DNA of 38,345 nt. It comes from Pleurobrachia bachei. Taxonomy: Eukaryota > Ctenophora > Tentaculata > Cydippida > Pleurobrachiidae. This document shows positions 1-10,148 of this stretch, piece after piece. Positions within the stretch are counted from its first letter, which is position 1. Every line of letters begins with the position of its first letter. Both the position numbers and the translations under genes were made by a program. The stretch spans positions 170,054-208,398 of the forward strand of contig AVPN01000002.1 of the NCBI GenBank assembly GCA_000695325.1. Direction: 5' to 3'. The notes beneath the pieces were generated by a model. That model saw nothing but the letters and a program-made list of their open reading frames with translations. It searched no databases and was not told the DNA's origin.

Positions 1-199
1 ATTTTTTCGATGAAACCGCACTCGATTTTGCGGAGTTTGGTTCATATCTCCTGTTCCTGATAAGATAAAGACTTGAAACCGGCTGCATTTGAAAGCTCTT
101 ATCTTTCTCTTTCTAACGATACCAAAACGATTTCTGTACCTTATCTGGAACTGGAGATATGATTGATTATGTATTCCCCCCCAGCGCGGTATTCCCTCC

Positions 200-220
200 A
201 GGCCCTTTATAAAAGGGCCT
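200..220 (+). promoter_or_regulatory. Palindromic TATA-containing site upstream of SHMT
   Basis: The sequence AGGCCCTTT-ATA-AAAGGGCCT is a perfect inverted repeat with 9-bp arms and a 3-bp centre. It contains TATAAAAGG at 208-216. The position, about 235 bp before the SHMT start codon, would fit a core promoter with a roughly 200-nt 5' UTR. The perfect symmetry could equally mark a protein-binding palindrome. There is no direct evidence for a transcription start. Confidence 0.3.
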
Positions 221-290
221 GTAGCATATGCCAAGCGCGTTTTCAACTCCTCCTAGAATAGCAGAAGGTCGTGTAGCATACGTCAAAAAT

Positions 291-315
291 TTGCCCAAAT
301 TTCAAATTTGGGCAA
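291..315. repeat. Short perfect inverted repeat (hairpin)
   Basis: TTGCCCAAATT and AATTTGGGCAA form 11-bp perfect arms separated by TCA. The site lies between the possible TATA box and the SHMT start codon, so it would fold into a hairpin in a 5' UTR if transcription starts near 235. The function is unknown. Confidence 0.5.
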
Positions 316-444
316 GTTTCAAGTTCCTAGAGCCCGATTTAGTCTTTCACCACTCTTCTACTGACCTTCTGACAGATGTTTTAGATCAAACATACAAAGT
401 TTTTGTGTTTCAGTCCACATTTATTCCATTCTAAACCATTTAGG

Positions 445-3400
445 ATGCTCCAAGCCCGCCGCCTGACATCCCTGGTGGGGGCTCTCCGACGATCCAAGTG
501 GACTGGATGTGAACCCCTGTCGGAGAGTGACCCCCAGATGTACGATCTTCTCACGAAGGAGAAGCGACGGCAAATCGAGGGTCTGGAGCTCATTGCCTCG
601 GAGAACTTCACGACGCGGGACGTCCGTGAAGCGGTGGGAAGTTGTGCTACCAACAAATATGCAGAGGGTTACCCTGGGGCACGGTACTACGGGGGCTGCA
701 AATATGTCGATCAGATTGAAGAACTCTGCAGGCAGAGAGCCATGGAGACATTTAGGTAGGAATATATATTTCAAATATGAAATCGAAAATCGTTTTCTAA
801 CGCTTTTGAGCACTTTTTCTAGTATCTCTTCCCAGATCAAATACAGAATAACCACCCGACCACCGGTTATATTGTGCCAAATTGCTACAAATAGATTCAC
901 ATATTCCTAGTCCTAGTATGTATATTGTATATTGACAGTGGGATAACGGCTCTAACACAATAATGTCTTTATCCAGGCTTGACAAGAATAGGTGGGGTGT
1001 AAACGTACAGCCCTACTCCGGGTCACCTGCTAACTTGGCAGTTTATACCGGTGTCCTGAAGCCTCACGACCGAATTATGGGTCTTGACCTCCCTGCTGGG
1101 GGACATTTGACTCACGGGTTAGTAGTGTTGATATATCATGTTACATATGTTATCATGATAATGTGTGTCTGTGTGTAGAGGGCCACTGTAGTAAAGTCGT
1201 AGAAAAGTAGATTTCATCTTTTCAAAAAGTATAAAAATGGTTACTAAGGGATGTCGATATAGACTGACACAAAAAGGATCTCAGCTACAAGTATCTTCTT
1301 CGAAAGCATGCCTTATGGTGTCACTGAAAAAGGTATCAGATACACAATGATGATTGTTCCTTTCCAAATATCTTAATAAAAAACCTGCATGAAGCCCCAC
1401 TCACCCCAGCACCATCTCCCAAAATTACTAGAAACCATTTCTCCAGGAATAATTGACTACGACAAACTGCACATGACAGCCAAGTTGTTCCGACCGAAGA
1501 TCATCATTGCGGGATACAGCGCCTACCCCCGTCTCATTGACTACAAACGGTTCAGGGAGATATGTGATGATGTGGGAGCTTACCTTCATAGTGATATGGC
1601 CCATATTACCGGTAATTGATCTGTTTATCTTTCTCTCTTTCTCTGACGTCAGTTATTATTATATTTATCAATATTATTCATTTGATTCCCTTGCGGCTTG
1701 CTCGATCCTCAATCTCCCCTCACAACAGGAAACAATAATTTGATTCCCCCTGGTCTCTTGTTTAGTATGTAGTAGAGTCGATAAGAACACTCATCTCCTC
1801 CGATTTCAGTGAAACTTCTCACATGCTAAAACATGATAATGGAGGTACACATACCGCTTATTTTAGGTCCGAAAAATTTTTGGTTCGTTAATTATCGCTA
1901 ATTGAAAAACGCCAAAAATGGGCTAAAATCGCCCTTAAGATGGTTTTGAGATTTTGGAGTTGGAATTCCAGACTTCGTACAGGTGTCCGCTAGGATGCCA
2001 ACATGCACCAAAATGAGGCTCAGGCCCAAATTCGTCCGAATTTTTGCGTTAGACCGTTTGGTCTGAATTTTGGTCACGTGACCGCGGCTAACTTCTGAAC
2101 CGCTCAAGTAAGGGAGGTTTATAACCTGCTTAATCGATGCAGAAATATGATGAAAATGACACGTTTTGGCATCATTTTTCATCCCAGACGCACAGGAAAG
2201 ACACAAATCGCCTTACAAAATTAACGCCATCTAGTCTCCCGCTCTTTTTTTGCAAAACTCTAACTTCTAAACCGTTGAAGTAAGGGAGCTTTATAGCCTG
2301 CTGAAGCGATGCAGAAAGAAAAATAAATGAGAGGAAATGGCCTTATTTTTCATCTCCGGCGTGCAGGAAAGGCACAAATAGCAAAAAACTGAGTTTTTGG
2401 AACATTGCCATTAACAACCCAGATATTAAGCCGTTCATCGGCCATCCTTCATTTAACACAGGGTTGGTAAATGGTTACTTGAAAAACAATCATGTGGTGC
2501 TCATGATACTTGGTCTAATGGTAACATCAGTTTGGATATTTAATCTGATCGGTTTTGAACTTTTTTTTTGGAACTTTTTTGTGAATTTTGTGAGTTTTTG
2601 AGTCGATTTTTCGAGTCGAGTTTTGAGTCGAGTTACTGAGTGAATCTTGGCTGTCTGCTGACCTTCACCTCTTACTTTCTGGTTTACTTTCACACCCCGT
2701 CCCTAGTGGACTTACAGCTACCCCAAGGGGTACAGTAGCATTCGCAATTTCAAGATGTTTCAAGCTAACGATTTAACAATTAACACTCAATATTATTCAA
2801 GACTATTTCTCAGACTATCTTAAGGTGGATTCGCTTCATACCTTCACCAGCTCTCAGCATATATGTAATTGTTCTACTTGTTTTCATCGCTGATTGTTCG
2901 TACCATGTTAATTTTTTACATGTGCTGATTTCTGTGCTGATTCGTGTGCTGCAGTCCCCCTTTTGTGTCCCCCCTCTGTTTCTTTCTCCCTCTTCTTTTT
3001 CTCTGTGGTTTTCTAGGTTTCTAGGCTTTTTTTCTCGCGTCTAAGGACGCGGGGTGTTGTCACTTTTTTATTTTACTTAACGCAGAAGTCCCCCTTCCCC
3101 TAACCCTAACCTTTACTCCCTCCCACCGCCCCCTACACCGGTACTTGGGCGCCATAGTGCCAACCCAAGTATCGGCCCCCCTTTCAGCTTTCTAGGATTT
3201 TCAGATTCATCTATTATTCCTTGAGGAACTTCTCCTCCCTTCCTATTATGAACTTCATATACCCTACAAGCCAGTTACAAGATATACTTATACGAACTCA
3301 GATTTATAGACACTGCCGGCATGGGGTGCTATATTAATTATTATTATTATTATGTTTCGTTTTCGGGCGTGACATTGTTTTGTGTTTTAAAATAGTTGTC

Positions 3401-3476
3401 CAATCCAATCCAATCCAATCTCCCTCGCTCTCTCTCTCTCTCTCTCTCCCTCTCTCTCTCTATCTCTCTCTTTCTA

Positions 3477-3510
<34 letters not shown>

Positions 3511-4466
3511 CTTCTGTCTATGTGGTGACCGCTGGTGTGTCTGTAACTTGTGATTCGCTGACCACTCTCTGCATGGTATTATTATTTGTGTATGCAGAGG
3601 GAGAAAAGCAAACATGTCGTGTAAACTGACGGCTAGATAGAGAAATGTGGGGATCAGGCGTAGAAAAACATCAGATAGCACAGTAAATAATATGCGAGAA
3701 GAGGGGAGAAACTGGGAGCGGGGTAGAATGATTTGATCTAAAACATGAAAGAAGTAGAGAAGAGTGGAGGAGAAAGAGACAAAAGATGGCAAGAGGGAAG
3801 AAAAAGTGTTAAAATACGAAATAAGAAAGTAGATCTCACTACAGCAGTCAGAACTTCAATTTTTGAATTTAGCCCCTTTGAAAATTCGCACCCTACAACA
3901 AAAGAAAATTAGCGAATTCTTCCCTCTCCAGTTTCCTTGACCTTTATCCCCCTCTTTCAAACACTCAACTTTATCTCAAACTTAGAAGGATCAAAATGCA
4001 TAATTGAATGATACAAGACGTATGTGTAGTATGTAGTTGTGGTAGCTTGTTTTCTAAATACTTGAAGCACTAGACCCCACCCCATCCCATATACCCGCCT
4101 AGTACAGCCCTTCCCCTTCTAGATGGAGCCAGAGTGGACGCGCTGCTGGGACACGCCCACATCACCGCCAACAAGAATACCTGTCCGGGAGACAAATCAG
4201 CGTTGGTTCCTGGCGGCCTCCGACTTGGAACACCCGCCCTTACCTCCCGAGGATTTAACGAGGACAACATGCGAGAGGTGGCACGATTCATTGATGAGGG
4301 CGTGAAGATAGCCCTGAAGGCGAAACCAAAGAGCGGCAAAACGGTGACCAAGTTCAAGCAGTTTATTGTTAGTGATGAGGAGACGATGAAGGAGATTGAT
4401 GCACTTGGGGTACGAGTTGTGGAGTATGCGAAGGATTTCCATTTCCCCGGGGGTGACGCTGTATAA
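445..4466 (+). CDS. SHMT: Serine hydroxymethyltransferase, mitochondrial type, with the central exons missing
   Basis: SHMT is a PLP enzyme that interconverts serine plus THF with glycine plus methylene-THF. Exons read: 445-755 (start ATG 445; leader [19 protein letters not shown] is basic and lacks acids, as expected for mitochondrial import; then LELIASENF and YPGARYYGG), 977-1117 ([30 protein letters not shown]), 1263-1332 ([17 protein letters not shown]), 1447-1611 ([27 protein letters not shown]) and the last exon 4123-4466 ([26 protein letters not shown]). The stop is at 4464-4466. Two problems exist. About 180 residues between MAHITG and DGARVDALL are not found in 1612-4122, including the TTTTHKTLRG lysine segment every active SHMT has. 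Also exon 2 ends in phase 2 while exon 3 starts in phase 0; a 10-nt microexon at 1249-ward (TATAAAAATG, about 1230-1240) could repair this but is weakly supported. The call is secure; whether the locus is functional is not. Confidence 0.85.
2087..2386. repeat. Diverged direct repeat in the SHMT intron
   Basis: The segments at about 2087-2210 and 2267-2386 share blocks in the same order: AAGTAAGGGAG, TTTATA.CCTGCT, CGATGCAGAAA, TTTTTCATC, and CAGGAAAG.CACAAAT. They are clearly related but substantially diverged by eye. An old tandem duplication or part of a dispersed repeat is likely. No coding potential is recognised. Confidence 0.5.
3424..3520. repeat. CT/GA microsatellite
   Basis: An almost pure CT tract with a few TAT and CC interruptions, following four CAATC units. 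Apparent open frames across it are low-complexity artefacts. Confidence 0.9.
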
Positions 4467-4477
4467 ACTGGACAGAG

Positions 4478-4514
4478 AGAGTGTGTGTGAGAGAGTGAGA
4501 GGGGTGAGTGAGAA

Positions 4515-4580
<66 letters not shown>

Positions 4581-4597
4581 TGTGTGAGAGAGACTAA
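4478..4597. repeat. GA microsatellite in the SHMT 3' UTR
   Basis: A GA tract with GTGTGT interruptions starting about 12 nt after the SHMT stop codon, so within the 3' UTR of the proximal terminal exon. A possible polyadenylation signal (AATAAA) lies downstream at about 4820. Confidence 0.9.
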
Positions 4598-5163
4598 ACG
4601 ACCATTTGTGTATCATGTCAATGCCGGAGCTCGCGTGTGAGCTCCGCGTGCTTCTGAAGTAGAGAGATTTTTAGGGGAAAACGAAAAGAAATATATTATT
4701 TTTTAAACAAACCATCATGTACATTTCTTTATACATTCTTGCAGTTTATATTCAGTGAACCCTCAAATTTTGTATATGCAACTCTGTCTGTCTGTGATTA
4801 TGTCCAACTTTCAGTTTTTAAATAAAAACACCGAGTCTTATTTCCCTTTTCTGCACGATTTTATGAGCATCTTATCCATCCTAGAGCGATATAAAGATAT
4901 GATTCTGATTCTGTCCTTGTGAAATGTATAGAGATGATGCGTGATGCGTCGAGTTTGATTTACATAATACACCTCCACAGACCACTCCTCCATCGCTTCG
5001 ATCTCCCTAGCAACTTTGACATCTGCTCCAATCATACAGCCTCATGACACCTCATTGTAACCCACATGACACCCCCTCATACCCCCATGACACCCCATCT
5101 TACCCCCATCATATCGTGTCCCCATGACACCCCCATGACAACCTCAACTATATCCTCCTACAG

Positions 5164-5468
5164 ACGGGTGCACCATAGACACACTACTGGAGAAGGCAGG
5201 TCTCACCTCCAACATGTACGAATTACCCGGTGACATTGACCCGGAGGGTGCCCCAGGTGGGGTCCGTTTTGGTGCCCATCCCCTCACTTCTCGAGGTGCT
5301 ACAGAGGGACACTTCCGAGATGTTGCCCGGATTGTTGACAGTGCGGTGGTAATGGCCCGGATGGTTGGTAGGGATGGATTGGGAGAGAGGGAGGTTAGGG
5401 AATTAGAGGGGATGGTCAGGGAGGTGGCAGTGCAATTAGCTGAACCTGGATCTTGGTCGGAAATTTGA
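5164..5468 (+). CDS. Second, diverged SHMT-like terminal exon
   Basis: A good acceptor (CTCCTACAG) at 5155-5163 opens a frame starting in phase 1, the same phase as the proximal SHMT terminal exon. It reads DGCTIDTLLEKAGLTSNMYE, then PGD, GGVRFGAHPLTSRG and HFRDVARIVDSAV, ending in a stop at 5466-5468. It aligns along its whole length with the 4123-4466 exon ([43 protein letters not shown]). The conserved TANKNT loop is replaced by TSNMYELPGDID. It could be an alternative last exon of SHMT or the only surviving piece of a tandem paralogue. It lies beyond the AATAAA at about 4820. Confidence 0.7.
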
Positions 5469-5802
5469 TTGGACGTATATCGTCAATCGTGTGTTGTTAT
5501 GTTCTAGCCCTCCTTCGGACTTCGGAGCTCGTAAAAAAAGGGTCGAGCTAACCAAATCGCGTGTATTATTTTTGTGTATTTTAGTACTGTGATCACTGAT
5601 GTTTTTTTACTGTTTTTATACGGATTTTTGATTGAATATCCTTTGTTTAGTTTTGAAACCCCCCCCCCTTTCCTCAACTACAGTCTACATATATCATCAA
5701 TAATCCCATCAATTACCACATCAATAGCCCCATTACCAATAACGCCATTATTTATCCATCTATAACCCCATCAATAACCCCGTCACCTATTAGCGTGTTG
5801 TA

Positions 5803-8800
5803 ATGAGTGCCTTGCGAGCAGCTCTCAGACCAGTATGTAGGATGGTGGCTGGATCTACACTACAAAGAACTACTACACCTACAGCTACCCTCCTTGCTCC
5901 TCCCACTTCCCTGACTGCTCCTCCTTCACGCCGCTTTTTATCACAAGGTACTGATTCAGGTTCGTCACACCAACACACAGCCACAAATCGCACAATTTTA
6001 GTAAATTCACCTCATACATTTTGTACAGAAAACCGAATAGCATAGAGCCCTTCCCAGCTCCTTTGCTTTCCTGGTGAGTGGTGTCATAATCAATCGATTT
6101 CTCACCGGTTCGGAGACGGTCTGGTATTGTAATTGTACAACTAACCCAGATAAGACTCGACTAATCACTGTTATGTTGCCCTCAGATTCCGCCCTGGTAT
6201 CAGCGCTCTCCAATGAGATCCAACACGAGGACGGGGCTGGTTCTGCACCGATCTTACCGGGGGAGCTCTCGGAGTTCAAGTACACGATGCAAGGTGCTAG
6301 TATTGTGCTGTCGAAACAGTTCCAGGATGAGAAAATTGCGGTGAGTGTAATACTGGTCCCTGATTGGTTGATAACCAGTCACGTGACTTGGTAACGAAGT
6401 TTCCCCTCTGTTATATAGGGCATTGCAAAAGTAAGGCACATCTTAGCGTGCCCGCAATGTAGGGGGAACTGCGTTACCAATCACGTGACCTGAATAACGG
6501 GTTGTGATTGGTTGTTAGAACTGTATGGGCTCCCACTAGCTAGATAGTGAGAAACCAACTAAACTACCCTAGCCCTGAGAACCTCACTCACTTGTTTAAA
6601 ACCCCCGTGAAACAATGAACCACTCTTCAGAAAGTTGGTCTTCAAATTGGTGATGATTTGTCCCCTCCATGCTTGACACGCCTACAACTCAGTTAAATAG
6701 TAGTATCCACTATAAATATTGCTAATCCCCACCACTCAGGTTGAGCTAGATCTGAACAACATGACAGAGTTGGCACCTGCTGAAGAAGACCCGGAGGAAA
6801 CACCACCCCAATACCTGCCTAGCTTTACTATTGACATTACCAAGTCTCAGGTAACACACAGCACCCCAATACCTGCCTAGCTTTACTATTGACATTACCA
6901 AGTCTCAGGTACAATCATGAATTCCCCTTCCTATTAAACCGCCAAAAGTATTAAAAAACAAATTTTAGGCTGCAAAAAAGTTGTGTGTTCTTAGTTACTC
7001 AAATCACATGGGCACACACAAAAAAGACAAATACCAACACATCTACGTCACATAAAATCACTGTTTTTATTGTCTGGCCCTCTTTCTCTCCTCGCACCAC
7101 ACGCCCACCACCACTTGGTACTGATTATATAGATTCACGAAGTGCTGCGGCGACTGCTGCAGCTGACAGCTCAGAGAGATCGTCTTCCTCGGATAGGCCG
7201 GTGTGAGCATCGCCTGCAGCATCGAACACTGAGGGGAGAGTAGTGGGTAAGTGGGGAAGTGGTTATTAACTACTGAGAGGGGAGGAGTGGGGGAGTGGGT
7301 TAGTAACAACTGAGGGTAGAGCCGTAGAGGATCGGAGTTGGTTAGTAGTTAGTGGTTTTGTAACTACAGAGGGGAGGGGAGCGGGTTAGTAACTACTAAG
7401 GGGAGTGGAGTGGGTTATTAAGTACGGAGGGGACTGGGGAGTGGAGTGGTTTAGTAACTACTAAGGGGAGAGGAGTGCATTAGTAACTAGGAAGGGGAGA
7501 GGAGTGCATTAGTAACTACTAACTAGGAAGGGGAGAGGAGTGCATTAGTAACTAGGAAGGGGAGAGGAGTGGATTAGTAACTACTAAGGGGAGAGGAGTG
7601 CATTAGTAAGTACATCTAGGGGAGTGGAGTGGGTTATTAAGTACTAAGGGGAGTGGAGTGGGTTAGTAACTACTGAAGGGAGACTGTATTATCGGTCGGG
7701 GACAGTAAAAGATTTGATATACCCACTGGTACCTACCTCCAAATGCAGAGCACATGTTGATGAAGACGAACACTAGGACGATCGATCTGAAACAAGGGGG
7801 GGGTAAATCAAGTGGGGTAAAGGGGTAAAGCAAGGAGGGTATAAAACACCGGGGTAAAGGGGTCAAGTAAGGGGGTAAGGGGTAAAGGTATAAAGCAAGG
7901 GGGTAAATGGTCGTGGGTAAATAACAGCTGTAATGAAACGAACACTATGGATCGTGTTCCGCTCGGAGACTTAACTTACAAAATGATAGATTTCATATTG
8001 AGGCAGCGATCTTCTGGTGCTCTTTTTTAACTCTGACTTGCCTGGGGGTACCTTGGACCTTTTATACTACAACATGCAGGGAGTGGATTAATGGAATTTG
8101 TATCTTACAGTCATGGGATTATGTCCATATAAGGGCAACACGTGATATTGTATCTCACGCGGGGGTTGAACAAAGAGCAGTGTGATGCACAACAATAGAA
8201 CATAACGTTAAAACTAACACTTTAAAGGACGCTAGATAGGAGCAGAGAGGGACAGGGAAGAGAGGTGTTGAATTAATCTCGATCAAAATAGAAATAAGGA
8301 GGATATTAAAGGTGTTGTTTTTTGTAATGTACAGCCATCGCAGAATTCCCAGGGAAGCAATATCTCGACGGCAACTTCTTCCCATTAAATATCGCGATAT
8401 TATCCCAAGAATGATAAGTAGTCTGATACCAGATACCGCTCCCTCTTTCGTACAGCAAGAGAGGCCTCTCGATAGAGGGGTTAAAGGGTTCGACAAGCAC
8501 AATATTTTTAGCTCGATAATGTATCATGTAGTTCTCAAAATAGATATTTGCAACGGATAAAATAGTACTGGGAACTCACTACTGGCGAGTCTTGGTTGCA
8601 AATGGTTACTAATGAATTACTAGTCTCGGTCACCCATTAACTTCTTCTGTTTCCAAGAAACAACTCGTTTGGTCATCTAAAAGCACGTCAAAGTAACGTC
8701 AATCGACCTAATTGGGTAAAATTTGACTCATTTCACCATTAGAGAGAAGAGATTACGTATCTTGTGTGTGCTGTTAAAAGTTCAAAGAGCTATACAAATT

Positions 8801-10148
8801 TTCCCGGACTGACCATGCCCCCCCCCCCATGGCCCATCCTTCTAATTTCCAAACATCTTTATTCACTTTTTGTATTCTTTTATTCAAAGTCGTTTGACGG
8901 ACTTTATTCACGCTCCTTCGAACGTATTGTATACAGCTCTGACTAAAATTCCTTGATTCTTCTCTTGTTATCATAAAAATTTAAATTTCTCCATGCACCC
9001 ACCCGCACCTCTACAATCCGTCCGGCACCCACTGAACACCATAGCACCCTGTTCCATATCAACTCACCTCCAAACTAACCTCCAAGCTAACCTCCAAATT
9101 AACCTCCCAACTCCCTAGGGTTCCCTGCTATTCAGCTGCAATTACCACATGTCGAGCGAGGAACAAAACATTGATCAGTACGTTATCAGCGAGGTGGCAT
9201 ATGTTGCACCGGGCCAGAATCGATTAGACGCATTTACAACTGACTTTGGAAATCTTGATTATGTAAGTGTACTTGAAACTAATAAATTAGAAACTGCTGG
9301 TCTTGCAAAAAATGATTTATTTTCTCGATCAACATAGCCAGCAGTCAAAATTCGAAACGCTTGAATCAAGGTGACAAGAAATAAAATGAATATCGGATCC
9401 ATAAATCGTTTACTTGGAAATTGGAATCATCTAAGCCGACATTTCCAATCAGTAGAGACTAGAGACAGGAGACTAAAATGAACTATATATATGGGGTTTT
9501 GTCAATTTTATAAAAGTATGACAGAATGGCAATTTTAAAAAGTGAAGTTTACATACCAGACAACTTGCACTTCGTCGCCGAATATACGTTGTTCAATTTC
9601 AATAAATGGGCAAGAATAAACTTTCAATGATGGAAACAATGGTTTGGAACTGAGTTCAAAGTTGTTTCCATTTGTTGTTCGATCGATTGAGCTTTATCGT
9701 GTCTAATCGGCACTCAACACTATTGAAACGTTCATTATGTACAACACGGCACAGAACTAGTCAAATTAACAACCTCCACATTATGCTGGTCTGATCTTTG
9801 TGTCTGTACTAATCAGTACTGCACCGCGATAACCATGTAATTTGTGTACTACTTGGCAATATATGTAGCAATTCCTTTGCCCGCAAAAAAGAAACCCCAG
9901 GTGAATTATGAAATTTATTTTGACATTTTCCGCGATAGAGTCAGACCAAAGGAATATAGTTTTTGGTAATGAATTAAATTCCTCTAACGCCCCTTTCTCT
10001 CACCCAGACGTTGATTGAAGAGTTTGAAAGCTACCTCCACCGCCGAGGATTAGGAGCGGAATTCTCCTCCGCTCTCTTCGAATGGTCCTCTTCCGTTGAA
10101 CACTCCAACTATGTTCAACTCCTAAAGAATGTCAGGGACTTCTTGTAG
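5803..10148 (+). CDS. C1QBP: C1QBP / p32 / MAM33 mitochondrial matrix protein
   Basis: Members of the p32 family are acidic trimeric matrix proteins linked to mitochondrial translation and ribosome assembly. Exons: 5803-5947 (Ser/Thr/Ala-rich basic leader ending SRRFLSQG, an import signal), 6186-6340 (DSALVSALSNEIQHE, the typical start of the mature fold), 6740-6850 (VELDLNN, acidic linker, PSFTIDITKSQ), 9119-9262 (GSLLFSCNYHMSSEEQ, then ISEVAYV) and 10008-10148 (LIEEFESYLHRRGLG, LKNVRDFL, stop). All junctions are GT-AG and the phases match (1,0,0,0). The predicted protein is about 231 residues, usual for the family. Intron 3 (6851-9118) contains an independent minus-strand gene. The polyadenylation signal AATAAA is at 10314-10319. 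The identification is strong; no defects seen. Confidence 0.93.
6379..6489. mobile_element. 93-bp MITE with 9-bp target site duplication, nested in an older MITE
   Basis: The element 6388-6480 begins TTGGTAACGAAGTTTCCCC and ends in the near-perfect inverse (GGGGGAACTGCGTTACCAA). It is flanked on both sides by TCACGTGAC (6379-6387 and 6481-6489). The flanking sequence resembles the interior of the CAGGAACCG MITE near 14940, where the uninterrupted site CCAGTCACGTGACC is visible. That empty site supports a true insertion. A 9-bp duplication is typical of Mutator-like elements; the superfamily is inferred only. Confidence 0.85.
6804..6911 (+). repeat. 58-bp tandem duplication across a C1QBP 5' splice site
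   Basis: The end of C1QBP exon 3 plus its donor (6804-6853) recurs at 6862-6911. Both copies carry CTCAG|GTA. Use of the second donor would read into TAG shortly after the first donor, so only the first keeps the protein intact. Confidence 0.9.
7066..7071 (-). terminator. Polyadenylation signal of the nested peptide gene
   Basis: AATAAA on the minus strand, 54 nt after the stop codon of the peptide gene. Confidence 0.6.
7125..7996 (-). CDS. Small secreted peptide precursor nested in C1QBP intron 3
   Basis: Three exons on the minus strand: 7996-7980 (ATGAAATCTATCATTTT), 7786-7737 and 7228-7125 (stop TAA at 7127-7125). Junctions are TTTT|GTAAGT, TTTCAG|A, GGAG|GTAGGT and CCTCAG|TG, and the phases 2 and 1 join exactly, giving 171 nt or 56 residues. 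The product starts with a textbook signal peptide, MKSIILSIVLVFVFINMCSA, with a likely cut after CSA. The mature part is about 36 residues, acidic first (GLSEEDDLSE) and then alanine-rich (AAAVAAALRESI). It has no cysteine, no dibasic cleavage site and no family I recognise. A TATA box and a polyadenylation signal frame the gene. Both introns are built mostly of G-rich minisatellite. Secretion is inferred from the leader; the function is unknown. Confidence 0.78.
7229..7736. repeat. G-rich minisatellite filling intron 2 of the peptide gene
   Basis: Imperfect units of about 25-30 bp based on AGTAACTACTAAGGGGAGAGG..GTG..TT are repeated over most of this interval. It exactly occupies the second intron of the nested minus-strand gene, so intron length is likely to vary between individuals. 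Confidence 0.8.
7788..7920. repeat. GGGGTAAA-type short repeat in intron 1 of the peptide gene
   Basis: Repeated GGGGTAAAGGGGTAAAGCAAG-like units. It lies next to the branch/acceptor region of the peptide gene's first intron; on that strand it is C/T-rich and may act as the pyrimidine tract. Confidence 0.7.
8058..8066 (-). promoter_or_regulatory. TATA box of the nested peptide gene
   Basis: TATAAAAGG on the minus strand, 62 nt upstream of the start codon at 7996. An initiator-like TCAGAGT sits about 32 nt downstream of the TATA (start near 8034), the usual spacing, which implies a 5' UTR of about 38 nt. Confidence 0.65.
8067..9118. other. Rest of C1QBP intron 3, no supported gene
   Basis: AT-rich intronic DNA. 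A 73-codon minus-strand open frame (8527-8306) starting MIHYRAKNIVLVEPF has no recognised homology or splice partners. At 9062-9111 four CTCCAAANTAAC units form the pyrimidine tract before C1QBP exon 4. Confidence 0.5.
9263..10007. other. C1QBP intron 4
   Basis: An AT-rich 745-nt intron. I see no open frame with family similarity, no inverted-repeat element and no RNA gene here. Confidence 0.6.

Larger units (their letters stand above)
1612..4122 (+). other. Large SHMT intron without recognisable coding sequence
   Basis: This 2.5-kb stretch lies where the missing catalytic SHMT exons should be. I read it in all frames for the HKTLRG region and found none. It holds a diverged direct repeat (2087-2386), T-rich simple repeats (about 2560-2640), a segment ending in ATT trinucleotides (about 3335-3355) that resembles a retroelement 3' tail, a CAATC run (3400-3420) and a CT microsatellite. 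No gene can be supported here. Confidence 0.5.

Noticed and set aside
228-434. 68-codon open frame upstream of SHMT
   Set aside because: It spans the AATTTGGGCAA hairpin, shows no homology and most likely lies in the 5' UTR.
3098-3112. CCCTAACCCTAACC, telomere-like
   Set aside because: Only about two units, embedded in ordinary C-rich sequence; too short to indicate a telomere.
4197-4616. Minus-strand frame rich in Ser/Leu opposite the SHMT last exon
   Set aside because: It is the antisense of a conserved SHMT exon and a GA microsatellite.
8306-8527. 73-codon minus-strand open frame in C1QBP intron 3
   Set aside because: No recognisable family and no phase-matched splice partner; the length is within chance expectation.
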